From JAGVPT01 sp963827085 (lineage in GTDB: Bacteria; Bacteroidota; Ignavibacteria; UBA10030; UBA8401), in contig CAWGZY010000003.1 of NCBI GenBank assembly GCA_963827085.1, positions 310,001 through 374,000 on the forward strand: 64,000 nt of DNA, written 5' to 3'. Positions 16,791-26,900 of the stretch are shown one piece after another. The position numbers and the translations under genes are program-made. Under the pieces are notes generated by a model. That model was given only the letters and a program-made list of their open reading frames with translations, did not search any database and was not told where the DNA came from. Numbering within the stretch: the first letter of the stretch is position 1; the number at the start of each line of letters is the position of its first letter.

Positions 16791-17585
16791 TTATTGCATT
16801 TTCAATTTCTCTGCCAGCTTTGAATATTCTTCTTGCACACCGCTCAATTCCCTCTGAGTCTGCTCATATGCCTTCCAATATTCATGTTCTTTCCTATCTT
16901 TAGAAAGCACTGATTTGTAGTAAGACGACAGATTCAAAAGAACAAGCCGCTCAAGACGAGTGATCTCCCCCAATTTATCTACCATCCCCTGTACATCAGA
17001 TGGAGAATACACCAATGACCATCCGCTACCCCTGTTTTCGTCGTAAATGTCTTTCATTTTTGAACATAATCGAGTAAAAACGCTGATAAGTATCGAATCC
17101 TTATGATAATATACCGGAATGGATGAGTTTACTATATTCAAGTTCGTTCTATATTCTCTTTCGCTCTTTGGCTCAGATACGAACTCCATCCACATTTTCT
17201 GTTTTTCGTCAGAGAAATCCTTCGCGCACTTCTCCAATACATCTCCCTCAGATAAGATTAATCGGTCAACCCGCTGCTCTTGTGTCGGAACGAATACGCT
17301 GACCACTGCCGTAAATACGCTGGCTAAAATAAAAGATATAACGCCCGATATGATCGAACGATTCGTTAAATCCTTGACCCTCTTAAGATAATTCCTTCTA
17401 ATCGCATAGTACATAGCCAAAGAACTTACAACGGCCAATAATTGCAGTAACTCTCCGTAATAGCCATATTTCGCGTATGCTCCCCTCGATACTGTAAAAA
17501 TAATTCCCCCTAAAATATACCAACCCCATCCCCATTTCCACTCATCTTTCTTTCCGATTTCCGCCGATGTTTGATTGGTTTCCAT
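16791..17585 (-). CDS. Membrane protein with coiled-coil end, cargo
   Basis: The 264-residue protein has three or four hydrophobic segments (WYILGGIIFTVSRGAYA, LLQLLAVVSSLAMYYAI, SGVISFILASVFTAVVSVFV) and then a long soluble region ending in a coiled coil (YWKAYEQTQRELSGVQEEYS). It is the first gene of the cargo operon and starts about 160 bases from the rep remnant. No catalytic residues are evident. The operon as a whole (two membrane proteins, a lipoprotein, a coiled-coil protein) looks like an envelope-associated accessory system of unknown purpose. Confidence 0.65.
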   Translation of the reverse strand: METNQTSAEIGKKDEWKWGWGWYILGGIIFTVSRGAYAKYGYYGELLQLLAVVSSLAMYYAIRRNYLKRVKDLTNRSIISGVISFILASVFTAVVSVFVPTQEQRVDRLILSEGDVLEKCAKDFSDEKQKMWMEFVSEPKSEREYRTNLNIVNSSIPVYYHKDSILISVFTRLCSKMKDIYDENRGSGWSLVYSPSDVQGMVDKLGEITRLERLVLLNLSSYYKSVLSKDRKEHEYWKAYEQTQRELSGVQEEYSKLAEKLKMQ

Positions 17586-17747
17586 ATAGAAGCTAAGTTT
17601 TGGTTTTCAAAACCACACGTTCACTCTCGCGCGATAATGCAATGATTGATTTCTTCACAGGAGAAGCCCCTTCGATGATTGCCCAATTTACTCATATTAT
17701 TTTGCATCGTCAACTTGTGTCAAAGTATTCGCGCATAACGCTTTCTC

Positions 17748-17845
17748 TCATTTTTCATATTTCGCTCGATCCAAATCATCGCATAAAGTCGAAACTCTAT
17801 CCGTTTCAGGTTTCTTTTAACATCAGGTGCAACCCTACTTTGCGA
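17748..17845 (-). pseudogene. Remnant of a rep gene 3' end
   Basis: Read on the minus strand, the frame ending at 17748 gives CDDLDRAKYEK then stop, identical to the last 11 residues of the Rep at 12511, preceded by KPETDRVSTL (Rep has KPEEGSRLSVF) and, after a one-base shift, GLHLMLK (Rep GLRLILK). Bases just downstream (GTCAACTTGTGTCA) are also shared with 12474-12487. Only the last 30 or so codons survive. It shows that a third element once stood here and lost its backbone. Confidence 0.75.
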
Positions 17846-18093
17846 TAAATCACTCGATTGAGAAAAAGCCGATAAGAAGTCTTGAATTGTTAAAAGAGCA
17901 AAATAGCAGTACAGTTCTGAAAAGAGACTTTGTACCGCAGGATTCCCAACCAACATCGATCCGAATCGATATCGCGGAATTCATTCCTTCGAAATGGAAA
18001 TTTTATAGTACGAGGCAGAAGAAAATAGAAAAGGCAGGTCAATAATTGAAGAGTGTCTCCACAGCGCTCCGGGTGGTTTTCACGAAAGAAGTA
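17846..18093 (+). other. Island right flank with an ORF fragment
   Basis: An open plus-strand frame without a convincing start ends at 18045. Its C-terminal part (KRDFVPQDSQPTSIRIDIAE, then FIPSKWKFYSTRQKK) reads like a real protein tail, so it may be the end of a chromosomal gene cut by element insertion. I cannot confirm this. Apart from it, 17586-18093 contains only the rep remnant. Confidence 0.3.
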
Positions 18094-18657
18094 TTACATT
18101 TGTACATCCACAAGGACTTCTTTCTCGAAGCGAATAAATTGGGATATTCTGCTGATGACCTTATGAAATGGAATGGAGAGAAGTTCTGCTACATCGGCCA
18201 GCAGCACGGATTCATTTTCCGTCATAATGCCGTCTGCAAGAACGATGTGCAGCGCGGCTTCGAAGAGGAGCATGGAGCTCTTTGTTTTTGAGCCGAAACC
18301 TGAGTCGATGAGATATGCCTTGACGTTCGGATACCTGTTTTGGGAAATCCTTTGCAATTCTTGCTCCAGCAATTGATTGAAACCATCCCATTGAATATTC
18401 AATTCCTTGCAAATTTCCATAGCAACAATTGTCTCTTCCTCCTGGCGCACACCGTCAGAGAGGATCGAAGCACTGGCGATCTTAGAAAAGTCTGCAATAA
18501 ATTCCTGGGAGAATCCAGTTGTCGAAACGAAGTGTACGATTTTATCGTCCTGGAACCATCTAGTTTCAAGCCTTGCTTTCACAGTGTCATAGTCCGGAGT
18601 GTAAATGAAAAGCTTCCCTTCGCTGCTTCTCTGGATTTTGGCATTTGTGTTTGTCAT
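18094..18657 (-). CDS. TerB-like domain protein
   Basis: The 187-residue protein ends with a TerB-type helical bundle: FEAALHIVLADGIMTENESV followed by LADVAELLSIP matches the A..aDG....E...l..ia..l pattern. The N-terminal 60 residues form a separate small domain (IYTPDYDTVKARLETRWFQD). AAGGTG lies 6 bases before the ATG. TerB domains occur in tellurite and stress-response proteins and often act at the membrane or with metals; the role here is not indicated by neighbours. It borders the mobile region but has host-like composition. Confidence 0.75.
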   Translation of the reverse strand: MTNTNAKIQRSSEGKLFIYTPDYDTVKARLETRWFQDDKIVHFVSTTGFSQEFIADFSKIASASILSDGVRQEEETIVAMEICKELNIQWDGFNQLLEQELQRISQNRYPNVKAYLIDSGFGSKTKSSMLLFEAALHIVLADGIMTENESVLLADVAELLSIPFHKVISRISQFIRFEKEVLVDVQM

Positions 18658-18837
18658 GCGGCACCTTGATTCAATTTGTAAGGATAAAAGGAAAAAAGAT
18701 ATGAGATAAATGCTTCATTCAGATGAACAAATTGTTAAGGTTATGTTAAATGTAGCAGTTCAGAATAATCCACATAACTGCAGCAATTACCCGCAATACA
18801 AGGCATTTTATTACAAATCTCCTCCATCAGGAGTGCA

Positions 18838-19023
18838 TTACTCTTCCGCAAACTTCTTTATCGCATCGTAATATTTCACGATCGCTTTGGCTTTATTTTT
18901 CCCGAACGAGAGCCAGTGCCATGTCGTATCCGGATTCGGATTCTCGACGGTTGGAATGCGGATGATCGGCTTCCCCTGGTATTCGCCGATCACAGGCTGC
19001 ACTGATTTGTTTTCGTCTTCCAT
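18838..19023 (-). CDS. Small hypothetical protein
   Basis: The ATG at 19023 follows AAAGGG and gives 61 residues. A longer frame exists, but its first 49 codons run through the repeat at 19051-19217 and are not real. The product contains VIGEYQGKPIIRIPTVENPN and TTWHWLSFGKNKAKAIVKYY, a compact alpha/beta pattern ending in a basic helix. It looks like a conserved single-domain protein, but I cannot name the family. The 180 bases between it and the TerB gene hold nothing I recognise. Confidence 0.6.
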   Translation of the reverse strand: MEDENKSVQPVIGEYQGKPIIRIPTVENPNPDTTWHWLSFGKNKAKAIVKYYDAIKKFAEE

Positions 19024-19050
19024 TGTGTCCCTTTCGTTTTTTTTTAGAAT

Positions 19051-19217
19051 TTGAGACATCTGAAAAATTGCCTCTCGCCAAGCCGCTGGCGAAGCCATCC
19101 CTTCGGGAAAAGGCGCGAAGATTTTGTTATATGACCAATTTGCGACTTTGCGTCTGGCGAAGCTATCCACTCGGGATTTGCGCGAGACGTATTTTTGGAA
19201 TTATTTAGAAGTCTCAA
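19051..19217. repeat. MITE-like repeat, complete copy 1
   Basis: This 167-bp element starts TTGAGACATCTGAAAAATT and ends AATTATTTAGAAGTCTCAA, which are imperfect inverted repeats of each other. The interior has GC-rich arms (TCTCGCCAAGCCGCTGGCGA, GCGTCTGGCGAAG) and no coding capacity. The same ends and part of the interior occur at 38327-38502, and degenerate copies lie near 20216, 29087 and 53190. Confidence 0.7.
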
Positions 19218-19294
19218 TTTTTAATTTGAATAAAAATCGACTTACGTTTCCGGGGTTGTATCGAAGTACGCACGATCATTTTTCCATCTTCCAC

Positions 19295-20176
19295 TCATCC
19301 AACATTCCTCAAAATAATAAACCCGGAGATGACAATCAGTAATGCGCCCAGAAGTTTTTCGCGCAGCCTGTCATCGGAGAACATCCTTCCACCGAAGAAG
19401 GTTGCATAGAGAATCGACGTTCGCTTGACGGCCAGCACTAATGCCACAGGAGCGAGCTTGGTGGCCTGCAATTGCGTGAAACGATATGCGACGGTTAACA
19501 ACGCCACGGTAACGACGAGAGGAATTTGCCCTTTTCCTTTTTTAAGCAGCGTAGGAAATGAATCCTTGCGCAGCAATAATGGAAGGCCGAATACTGCACA
19601 ATAGACGATATGCTGGTAAAAAAGAACAACAAGAGGGTTAATCCTGTCGCTGCTGACGAGCATTCTGTCCGCAACCGATGATACGGCAAATAATCCCACC
19701 GCGCCAAAAATAAAATAGAAATTTTTATTGGTGAATATGGACTTGAAGGGTTGAAAGATGTTTTGACCCGGGCGCATTTCCAGCGTATACGTTCCGGCCA
19801 TCATCAACCCGATTCCCGCCCATTCCAACGGCCGGAGCGATTCATTGAGCAGCATCAGTGCAAGAAGCGCGGCAACTCCCGGAGTTATCCCCAAAAGCGG
19901 CAGAGCACTGCTGATCTGATTGCGCTGCAACGACATCATCACCAATAGAAATGCCATCCCGCCAAGGACACTCTTCCCGATAATAATCATCAGCGACGAT
20001 GATGGAATCGAGGCGATATCAACGGTAAACGGAACAAACAGCGATACGACGAGAATGATAACAGAAACGAGAAAGGAGAACTCAAGTGCAGTCAAGCGAA
20101 AAAGTATTTTCTTCTGAATGACGGCCGATGCCGCTGAAAGCAAGGCAGAACATGTTGCGAAGGCGAACCAGATCAC
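19295..20176 (-). CDS. EamA/DMT-family transporter
   Basis: The GTG at 20176 (GGAG 8 bases upstream) is chosen. The ATG 147 bases further up would add a tail read from a degenerate repeat. The 293-residue protein has about ten hydrophobic helices, in two halves (WFAFATCSALLSAASAVIQK... and FYFIFGAVGLFAVSSVADR...), with the EamA signature GMAFLLVMMSLQRNQISSAL and LPLLGITPGVAALLALMLLNE. It is an inner-membrane drug/metabolite exporter or importer of unknown substrate. It is encoded downstream of the TonB receptor, but the two need not be linked. Confidence 0.85.
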   Translation of the reverse strand: MIWFAFATCSALLSAASAVIQKKILFRLTALEFSFLVSVIILVVSLFVPFTVDIASIPSSSLMIIIGKSVLGGMAFLLVMMSLQRNQISSALPLLGITPGVAALLALMLLNESLRPLEWAGIGLMMAGTYTLEMRPGQNIFQPFKSIFTNKNFYFIFGAVGLFAVSSVADRMLVSSDRINPLVVLFYQHIVYCAVFGLPLLLRKDSFPTLLKKGKGQIPLVVTVALLTVAYRFTQLQATKLAPVALVLAVKRTSILYATFFGGRMFSDDRLREKLLGALLIVISGFIILRNVG

Positions 20177-20347
20177 CTCATCTACTCCGTTAATGCCGTT
20201 TCCGAAAAAATAGAGACTTGAGCCTTCTGAATAACCCCGAAAGTGTGGCTCGCGCAAAGACGCAAAGCCGCAAAATGATTCTAAAACAGATCCTTCGCGC
20301 CTTAGCGGCTTAGCGCGAAACAATTCTCGCTGAAAAAGGAAATGCTT

Positions 20348-22666
20348 TTATATTGCAATCGTCGTAGAGAGAAAGAAGTCTCTTCCGGGCTCAAACACGA
20401 TATACCCCCGCAGTGTTGAAAGATGGTTCTCGTACAGTTTATTGAAGACGTTTTGAACGCCAGTCCGGAAGGTGAATGAAAAGCCCTCGAGCGTGAACGG
20501 AATGCTGACGAGGTCTGCGTCGACAATTGCGTAACCGGGCGTCCTGATTTCGCCGGCGGCAAGATTTTTTTGCTCAGCGGAGAAAGTGGCCGCGACGTCA
20601 AGCGTACCGACGGAACGGAGAATTGACCTCGATTCTATGCGCCCGTTCAACGGCGCTACCTGCGGAAGATTCGTGTGATCGTATGTATCCTCACCCCGGA
20701 CATACGCGGCATAATACTTCAGTACATTCCACGCTGCGAGCCTCTGGTCGATCGAAATTTCATAGCCGTATAACCGGGCTTCTCCGATATTTTGTTCTAT
20801 GTATGCGTTTGCCCCTTCAAACACGCCTGGAGCATACGCAACAAGGTCCGTTAAACGGTTGAAGAATACGTCGGACTGTACTTGAATGTCGTCCGTGTGC
20901 ACACGGAACCCTGCATTCACAGAAACGCTTTTTTCCGAATGGAGATACGGATTACCTACATACACTGCGCTTCCGAGATTGAGATATTCAAAGCGCTCCT
21001 CAAGTGAAGGCGACCGAAACGCTGTCGAAATGAGCGTCGTCAGGTCGAGGTCGGAATTGAGAGCATACGACAATCCCCCGTTCGCGCTCCACGATCCGTC
21101 CCGCGCAGAAGTCTTGTTCCAGAGAATTTGCTGGCCGGGAGGTGAAGTCTGCAATATGCCCGATGTGATAATGTATTCGGGGTTCAGTGTCGCGTCGCTG
21201 GCTACACGAATCCAATCGTACCGCGCGCCAAGTGTTAGCGTCAATCGATCGGGCACCAGATGCCAATCATCCTGCCCGTACACTCCGGCGCTGAAGAAAT
21301 TCGAGAGAGGCGCGGGACGGTCGCCGATAATCTGATCGGTGCTCGTATTGGTTCGTTCACGCCTGCTGTCCAAATCCCTCTGCCACACGTCTGTTCCAAC
21401 GGTAAGCATCTGGCTCGAGGAGAGAGTGATCTTCGATTCGATTTGTCCGCTCGTTGTTCCGTTTGTTGCATGCGGTGTGAGAGTCAGCGACGGGGTTTGT
21501 ATGATTTCAACATCGCGGTCGATGTCTTGATGCGAAAGGCGAATAGTGATAAGGGGAAAATCGGGCCGGAGGTTTGGAATCACGTACTCCAGTCCGAAGA
21601 GTTCGCGTTTCGCAAGAGTATAGCGAGCAACCGCCGACGCTGAGAGAGGCGCACCGCCTGGAATTCCTGTATTCTCCGCCTGGGATCGTTGGTACGAGAA
21701 GAAGAGAGCTTGATTATCGAATGTTTGAACGCCGAGAGAGCCGTTAATATTAAAATCGTGATATTGCGAATTCGGAATCGCTCCAACCGGCGTCATCGTA
21801 TTCTCGGCATTGCGATCACTGCCGCTTAACCGCATGGCGTATATATCGGACGAACTTTCGAAGGCGGCGTACTGCGACACTTTTCCGTCGACACTCGAAA
21901 GGTCATTCGTCGTTTCTGCGTTCATCTGGGGCTGGTCGGTAAAAGAATTTCGTTTTGTTATCAGATTGAGAACACCGCCGAATGCGTCGGTTCCATAAAG
22001 AACGGAACCCGGAGATTTTACGATTTCCACTCTGTCAATATCGTGGAGGTCGATGAGTGAAAGAGCGCCGAGAATATCCGTCGCAGTCTCGATTCTCGTG
22101 TTGTCGATCATCGTCACGATCTTTGACCTCCCCATTCCGCGGATGGAAACGTCGGTCTCCCATGATCCATCGCGGGCAAGCGCAATTCCCGGAGAATCCT
22201 TCAGCGCATCGGACACCGTTATGCTCGATTGCTGGACGAGCTGCTCATTTGTTTCGACATTGAAGGGATACGGTATGCCTTGTGCTGCCGACGATGTCCG
22301 CGTACTTCGAACGACCACTTCGCCGGATTGAAGAAGCGCCGGCTGGAGGTCGATAATGGTACTATCGCTTTGTCCTTGATTGCATAGGACGCTCCGTTCG
22401 ACGCCGGCATACGCAATATGGTGGACCGAAATTGTGTACCGACCGGACGCAAGATGCTCAAAGCAGAAGCGACCGTCGTCGGCCGTGTTTTTTCTTTGGC
22501 CAAGTTCAAGCACAACAACGACCGCATCGCGTATCGGCTGATGTGTCGATGCGTCAATAACCTTACCGGAGAGAGTTACTGTTTGCGACTGAACTGAAAG
22601 AATGCAGAATGGGAGACAAATAACTGCAATAAAACACCGTTGAAAATATCCACAATAAGTTTTCAT
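20348..22666 (-). CDS. TonB-dependent receptor with carboxypeptidase-like N-terminal domain
   Basis: The Met at 22666 gives 772 residues with a signal peptide ending near SVQSQ. A carboxypeptidase-D-like beta domain follows (VTLSGKVIDASTHQPIRDAV), then a plug with DALKDSPGIALARDG and SIRGMGRSKIVTMIDNTRIE and VEIVKSPGSVLYGTDAFGGV, and a 22-strand barrel ending FEPGRDFFLSTTIAI. Aromatic C-terminal beta-barrel features are present. It is an outer-membrane active transporter, most like colicin I/vitamin B12-type receptors in the SusC-related Bacteroidota set. No SusD partner is encoded nearby. The substrate is unknown, and I saw no cobalamin box or Fur-like site upstream. Confidence 0.9.
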   Translation of the reverse strand: MKTYCGYFQRCFIAVICLPFCILSVQSQTVTLSGKVIDASTHQPIRDAVVVVLELGQRKNTADDGRFCFEHLASGRYTISVHHIAYAGVERSVLCNQGQSDSTIIDLQPALLQSGEVVVRSTRTSSAAQGIPYPFNVETNEQLVQQSSITVSDALKDSPGIALARDGSWETDVSIRGMGRSKIVTMIDNTRIETATDILGALSLIDLHDIDRVEIVKSPGSVLYGTDAFGGVLNLITKRNSFTDQPQMNAETTNDLSSVDGKVSQYAAFESSSDIYAMRLSGSDRNAENTMTPVGAIPNSQYHDFNINGSLGVQTFDNQALFFSYQRSQAENTGIPGGAPLSASAVARYTLAKRELFGLEYVIPNLRPDFPLITIRLSHQDIDRDVEIIQTPSLTLTPHATNGTTSGQIESKITLSSSQMLTVGTDVWQRDLDSRRERTNTSTDQIIGDRPAPLSNFFSAGVYGQDDWHLVPDRLTLTLGARYDWIRVASDATLNPEYIITSGILQTSPPGQQILWNKTSARDGSWSANGGLSYALNSDLDLTTLISTAFRSPSLEERFEYLNLGSAVYVGNPYLHSEKSVSVNAGFRVHTDDIQVQSDVFFNRLTDLVAYAPGVFEGANAYIEQNIGEARLYGYEISIDQRLAAWNVLKYYAAYVRGEDTYDHTNLPQVAPLNGRIESRSILRSVGTLDVAATFSAEQKNLAAGEIRTPGYAIVDADLVSIPFTLEGFSFTFRTGVQNVFNKLYENHLSTLRGYIVFEPGRDFFLSTTIAI

Positions 22667-22702
22667 GCCTTTTATATAAAAATGCAACACCCCTGGATAC
22701 AA

Positions 22703-23481
22703 TTACTCATTATGATTGGATACGCTGTTATTTTAGAGAAAATCAGATATTTGTAATGTTCTGAATTGGATGCAGAAAGAAAAATTCGGTCAGTTCTGTT
22801 GCCGAATGGGAGACTTGGAGAGCTTCATCGGCGGGTTACGCGCTTGTCAGAAGATACCTTGGTACGGGGTCATCACTCTTCGATCTCCAGCGGGCATGGT
22901 TTGAACGACAGCATGAAGTTATTCAAGTATTAGTTCAAAGGCAAGTGAGATGACGCGTATCACGTTGGATTGATAATCCAGAAAATAATGTACACGGTTG
23001 ATGTTTTTGGACATTTTTTTTTATATATTTCAGCAGTGCCTCATAGCACTTTCTGATCTGAAAGCGACATCATTGAAAAATCAGCTACTCGTTCCCGGAT
23101 TATTTTTTGCAGCACTGCACGCAGGAAATGGTTTTCATCTTGAAAATTTATCTGATGTAAACGAAATCGTTACGAGTACTCTCACCGGTTAGAGGTTTCT
23201 AACCGACATATCTGCTCTTTTACAAATAGACCGCAATCTCATAGTACCAGATCGTTGCGGTACGAATGATCAGCCGCTTTACTTCCCTAAGTGCCTGGCA
23301 TAGGATTGTTTTTATGCCATCGGTCGGTTGTACATATCACACACTAGCGCAAACGTATCTCAAAGTATCCGACGGAATAACGAACCCGTTACGGTTATTG
23401 GAGCCGTGCGTCCTTTCGTTATTCTCATTCGATTGAAACTTCACCATTCTGATTTCTTTCAATACTCGAAAAGGAGCAGTT
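22703..23481. other. Intergenic region between TonB receptor and hydrogenase operon
   Basis: No gene is supported in this stretch. One hairpin stands out: CGGTTAGA (23186-23193) and TCTAACCG (23198-23205), without a clear U-tract. Divergent promoters for the receptor and the hydrogenase operon must lie here. A possible 64-codon plus-strand frame at 22998 has no ribosome site and low-complexity content. Confidence 0.4.
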
Positions 23482-23997
23482 ATGGATCAAAACCAAAACC
23501 CGCCGCGCGAACTACAAAAGATCGACTCTGTTGTTGCGGGACACAAAGGCAAACATGGGGAACTGTTGGGCATTCTGGAAGAAACTCAACTCCTCAACGA
23601 ACATAAATACCTTTCTGAAGACGCCTTGAACCGTGTCGCGCTCAAAACAGGCGTTCCCCTTTCCAGAATTTACAATGTCGTAACCTTCTATTCATTCTTC
23701 AACCTCAAACCCCAGGGCAAACACACCATCACCGTGTGCCGCGGTACCGCCTGCCATACCAAGGGGTCAAAAACCCTGCACGACGATCTCGGATTAATGC
23801 TGGGATGCAGCAAAGCGCTTGAAGAAGGAGAATCTTTCGTAACGACACCGGACAATCAATTCACGATCTCTACCGTCGCATGTTTCGGACAATGTGCGCT
23901 TGCGCCGGTCATCGCTCTTGATGAAGTTATTTACAGCAACATGACCACTGCGAAGCTGCAAAAACTAATCAACAAAGCTTCAAAAGGGAGGAAATGA
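23482..23997 (+). CDS. hydC: [FeFe]-hydrogenase 24-kDa (NuoE-like) subunit
   Basis: The 171-residue protein has the NuoE/HydC/HndA architecture: a helical N-terminus (LGILEETQLLNEHKYLSEDA), the conserved VVTFYSFFNLKPQGKHTI segment and a thioredoxin-like fold whose four cysteines (VCRGTACH and ACFGQCALAP) bind one [2Fe-2S] cluster. It passes electrons between the flavin subunit and HydA. AAAGGAGC precedes the ATG by 5 bases. The stop overlaps the next start (ATGA), so translation is coupled. It is the first gene of a three-gene operon with hydB- and hydA-type genes and has the usual family length. Confidence 0.9.
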   Translation: MDQNQNPPRELQKIDSVVAGHKGKHGELLGILEETQLLNEHKYLSEDALNRVALKTGVPLSRIYNVVTFYSFFNLKPQGKHTITVCRGTACHTKGSKTLHDDLGLMLGCSKALEEGESFVTTPDNQFTISTVACFGQCALAPVIALDEVIYSNMTTAKLQKLINKASKGRK

Positions 23998-26900
23998 TTA
24001 TGAAGACGATCGATCCGGCAACACTGGCAGATCTCCGAAAAAAAGGTTTGAAGAAACTGTTTCCCGATGTCCCAAAAATTTTCGTCGGAATGGGAACATG
24101 CGGCATAGGGAACGGCGCGAAGGAAGTGTATGAAAGCCTGCAGAAAACGATCAAGGCGAAAAATGCAGCCGTACAACTTGCCATGACTGGATGCTTCGGA
24201 TTTTGCGCCGAAGAAACACTCGTCAATTGCTACATCCCCGGAATGCCTCTCGTCATCCTGCACAAAGTTTCACCGAAAGACGCGGACAATATTGTCAACA
24301 GCATGTCCAAAGGAATTATGCCGCTCAAAAAAGCACTCTGCAAAATCGAGCGGTGGGATTTTTTCACGTCAAAGATGGAATTCGGCGTCGGGCTTGTCAG
24401 CGTTCCTCTGTGGAATGAAATTCCGTTCTTTAAAGGGCAGAAGAAAATTGTCCTTCGTGAATCCGGGTTGATCGATCCGGAAAATATCGAAGACTACTTT
24501 GCCGTAGGCGGGTACAGCGCATTGATGAAGGTGCTCACCGAGATGACGGCCGATTCCGTGCTCGAAGAGATCAAACAATCAAAGCTGCGCGGTCGCGGCG
24601 GAGCCGGGTTTCCGACGGCAATTAAATGGGAGATGATGAAGAAGGTCGCAACCGACAAAAAATATATCATCTGCAACGCGGACGAAGGCGATCCGGGCGC
24701 ATACATGAACCGGAACGAAATCGAGAGCGACCCGCACTCGCTCATCGAAGGAATGTTGATCGGCGCATACGTCATGGGAGCGTCGGAAGGAATTATGTAT
24801 GTGCGGGCCGAGTATCCGCTGGCCGTCGAACGGTTTAAGAAAGCGGTCGCCGCTGCGAAAGAATACGGAATTCTTGGCGAACATATTTTCGGCTCTTCAT
24901 TCAATTTCACTCTTTCCCACGTGGAAGGAGCGGGTGCATTTGTCTGCGGCGAAGAGACTGCACTCATCGTTTCGATTGAAGGAAAAGCAGGACGCCCGGT
25001 TCCGCGTCCCCCCTACCCTGCACAAAAAGGTCTTTGGGGAAAACCGACAAACATCAACAATGTGGAGACATGGTTTAACATTCCCGTGATTGTGACGATC
25101 GGCGGAAACGAGTTTGCAAAGTTCGGAACGCAAAACAGCACGGGAACAAAAGTATTTTCATTGGTCGGTAAAATAAAAAATACGGGGCTCGTCGAATTGC
25201 CTCTCGGCACTCCGCTGCAAAATATCATTTTCCAGATGGGTGAAGGGACCGGAAACAAGAAAAGGATCCGCGCGGTTCAGACCGGCGGTCCGTCCGGCGG
25301 ATGCATTCCGGTGGAATATTTCAATACGCCGGTTGACTACGAATCGCTGACGAAGCTCGGCACGATCATGGGCTCCGGCGGAATGGTGGTGATGGATCAG
25401 GATAACTGCATGGTGGACGTTGCCCGGTACTTTGTTGAAGTGACGTCGAAGGAATCGTGCGGCAAATGCACGCCGTGCCGTGAGGGACTGGCACAAGCGC
25501 TCTCGCTGTTGAACAAGATCACGCACGGGGAAGGAACGATGGCCGACCTCGACACGCTCGAGCGGCTGGCGTACGTGATCAGAGATTCTTCCCTGTGCGG
25601 ACTGGGACAAACAAGTTCCAATCCGGTCTTAACTACGCTGCGGTATTTCCGCGACGAGTACGAAAGACATATTATTGACAAGAGATGCAAAGCCGGCGTG
25701 TGTGAGAATCTTTTCGTGGCCCTGTGCGAAAACAGCTGCCCGCTTCACATGAATATTCCCGGATACCTGCAGCTTTTGAAAGAAGGAAGGATCGAAGAAG
25801 CATTCGAGCTGACGCTGCGCGATAATCCCCTCCCGGGAACCGTCGGCAGAATTTGTTATTTCCATTGCCAGATGCGCTGCCGAAGAGAAATGGTTGACGA
25901 ACCGGTGAACCAGGGTGAAATCCACCGCTACCTTGCGGACATCATGTATAAGATGGGAAAAGAAAGAGTCATCTATGAGCGCTTGATCAAAGAAAAGCTC
26001 TCTCCGACCGGAAAACATATTGCCATTATCGGCGCCGGACCTTCGGGGTTGACCGCTGCATATTATCTCGTTCGACTCGGACATACCGTTACGGTGTACG
26101 ACAGCCACGCAAAGGCCGGTGGAATTCTTCAATACGGAATACCTGCCTACCGGCTTCCGAAAGACGGCTTGAACAAAGAATTAGAACTCTTCAAGAAGCT
26201 TGGAGTGAAATTCGTGTTCAATACGCGAATCGGAGGAGAGCTGTCGCTCAAAGTGCTGACAAAAAAGGCCGATGCGGTCTTTATCGCCGTCGGTGCTCAA
26301 AAAGATATTGAGCTCGATATTCCGGGAAAGGGACTCACCGGAGTTCTTCGGGGATACGAATTCCTTGAAGAGTTTGCCCTCGGAAAGAAACTTAATATCG
26401 GAAAGAAAGTCGTCGTGGTCGGCGCAGGAAATGTGGCCATCGATGCGGCGCGTTCATGCCTCAGGCTTGGCGCAGACGTAACGATCGTCTACCGCCGCGA
26501 TAAGGATGAAATGCCGGCGAACGCCCATGAAATAAAAGACGCGACGGACGAAACGATTAACTTCATGTTCCTCTCCGCACCGAACAGAATTCTCGGGGAC
26601 TTGAACGGAAAAGTCACGGGCCTCGAAATTCACAAGATGAAGTTCGACGGAGTCGATAACGCGGGAAGAAAAAAACCCGTCGAAACCGGCGAAACGGCAG
26701 TCATCGAATGCAGCACCGTTATTCTGGCGGTCGGCGAGAAAGTGGATGTTCCGCATGCGAAGGAAATCGGCCTTGAACTGCGATCGAACGGCGCGATAAA
26801 AGTTCATCATCCGAGCTACCGGACAAACCTGCCGAACGTGTACGCCGGCGGAGACGCAGTGACAGGTCCCGCAACCGTGGCGGAAGCGATGGGCATCGCC

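Noticed and set aside
20177..20323. N-terminal extension of the EamA transporter
   Set aside because: The extra residues are read from a degenerate repeat, and a GTG with ribosome site lies at the first membrane helix.
22703..22990. Cobalamin riboswitch upstream of the TonB receptor
   Set aside because: I found neither the conserved B12-box sequence nor a convincing fold, only an inverted TTCGG/CCGAA pair.
22998..23192. 64-codon plus-strand frame
   Set aside because: No ribosome site, low-complexity start and no recognisable domain.
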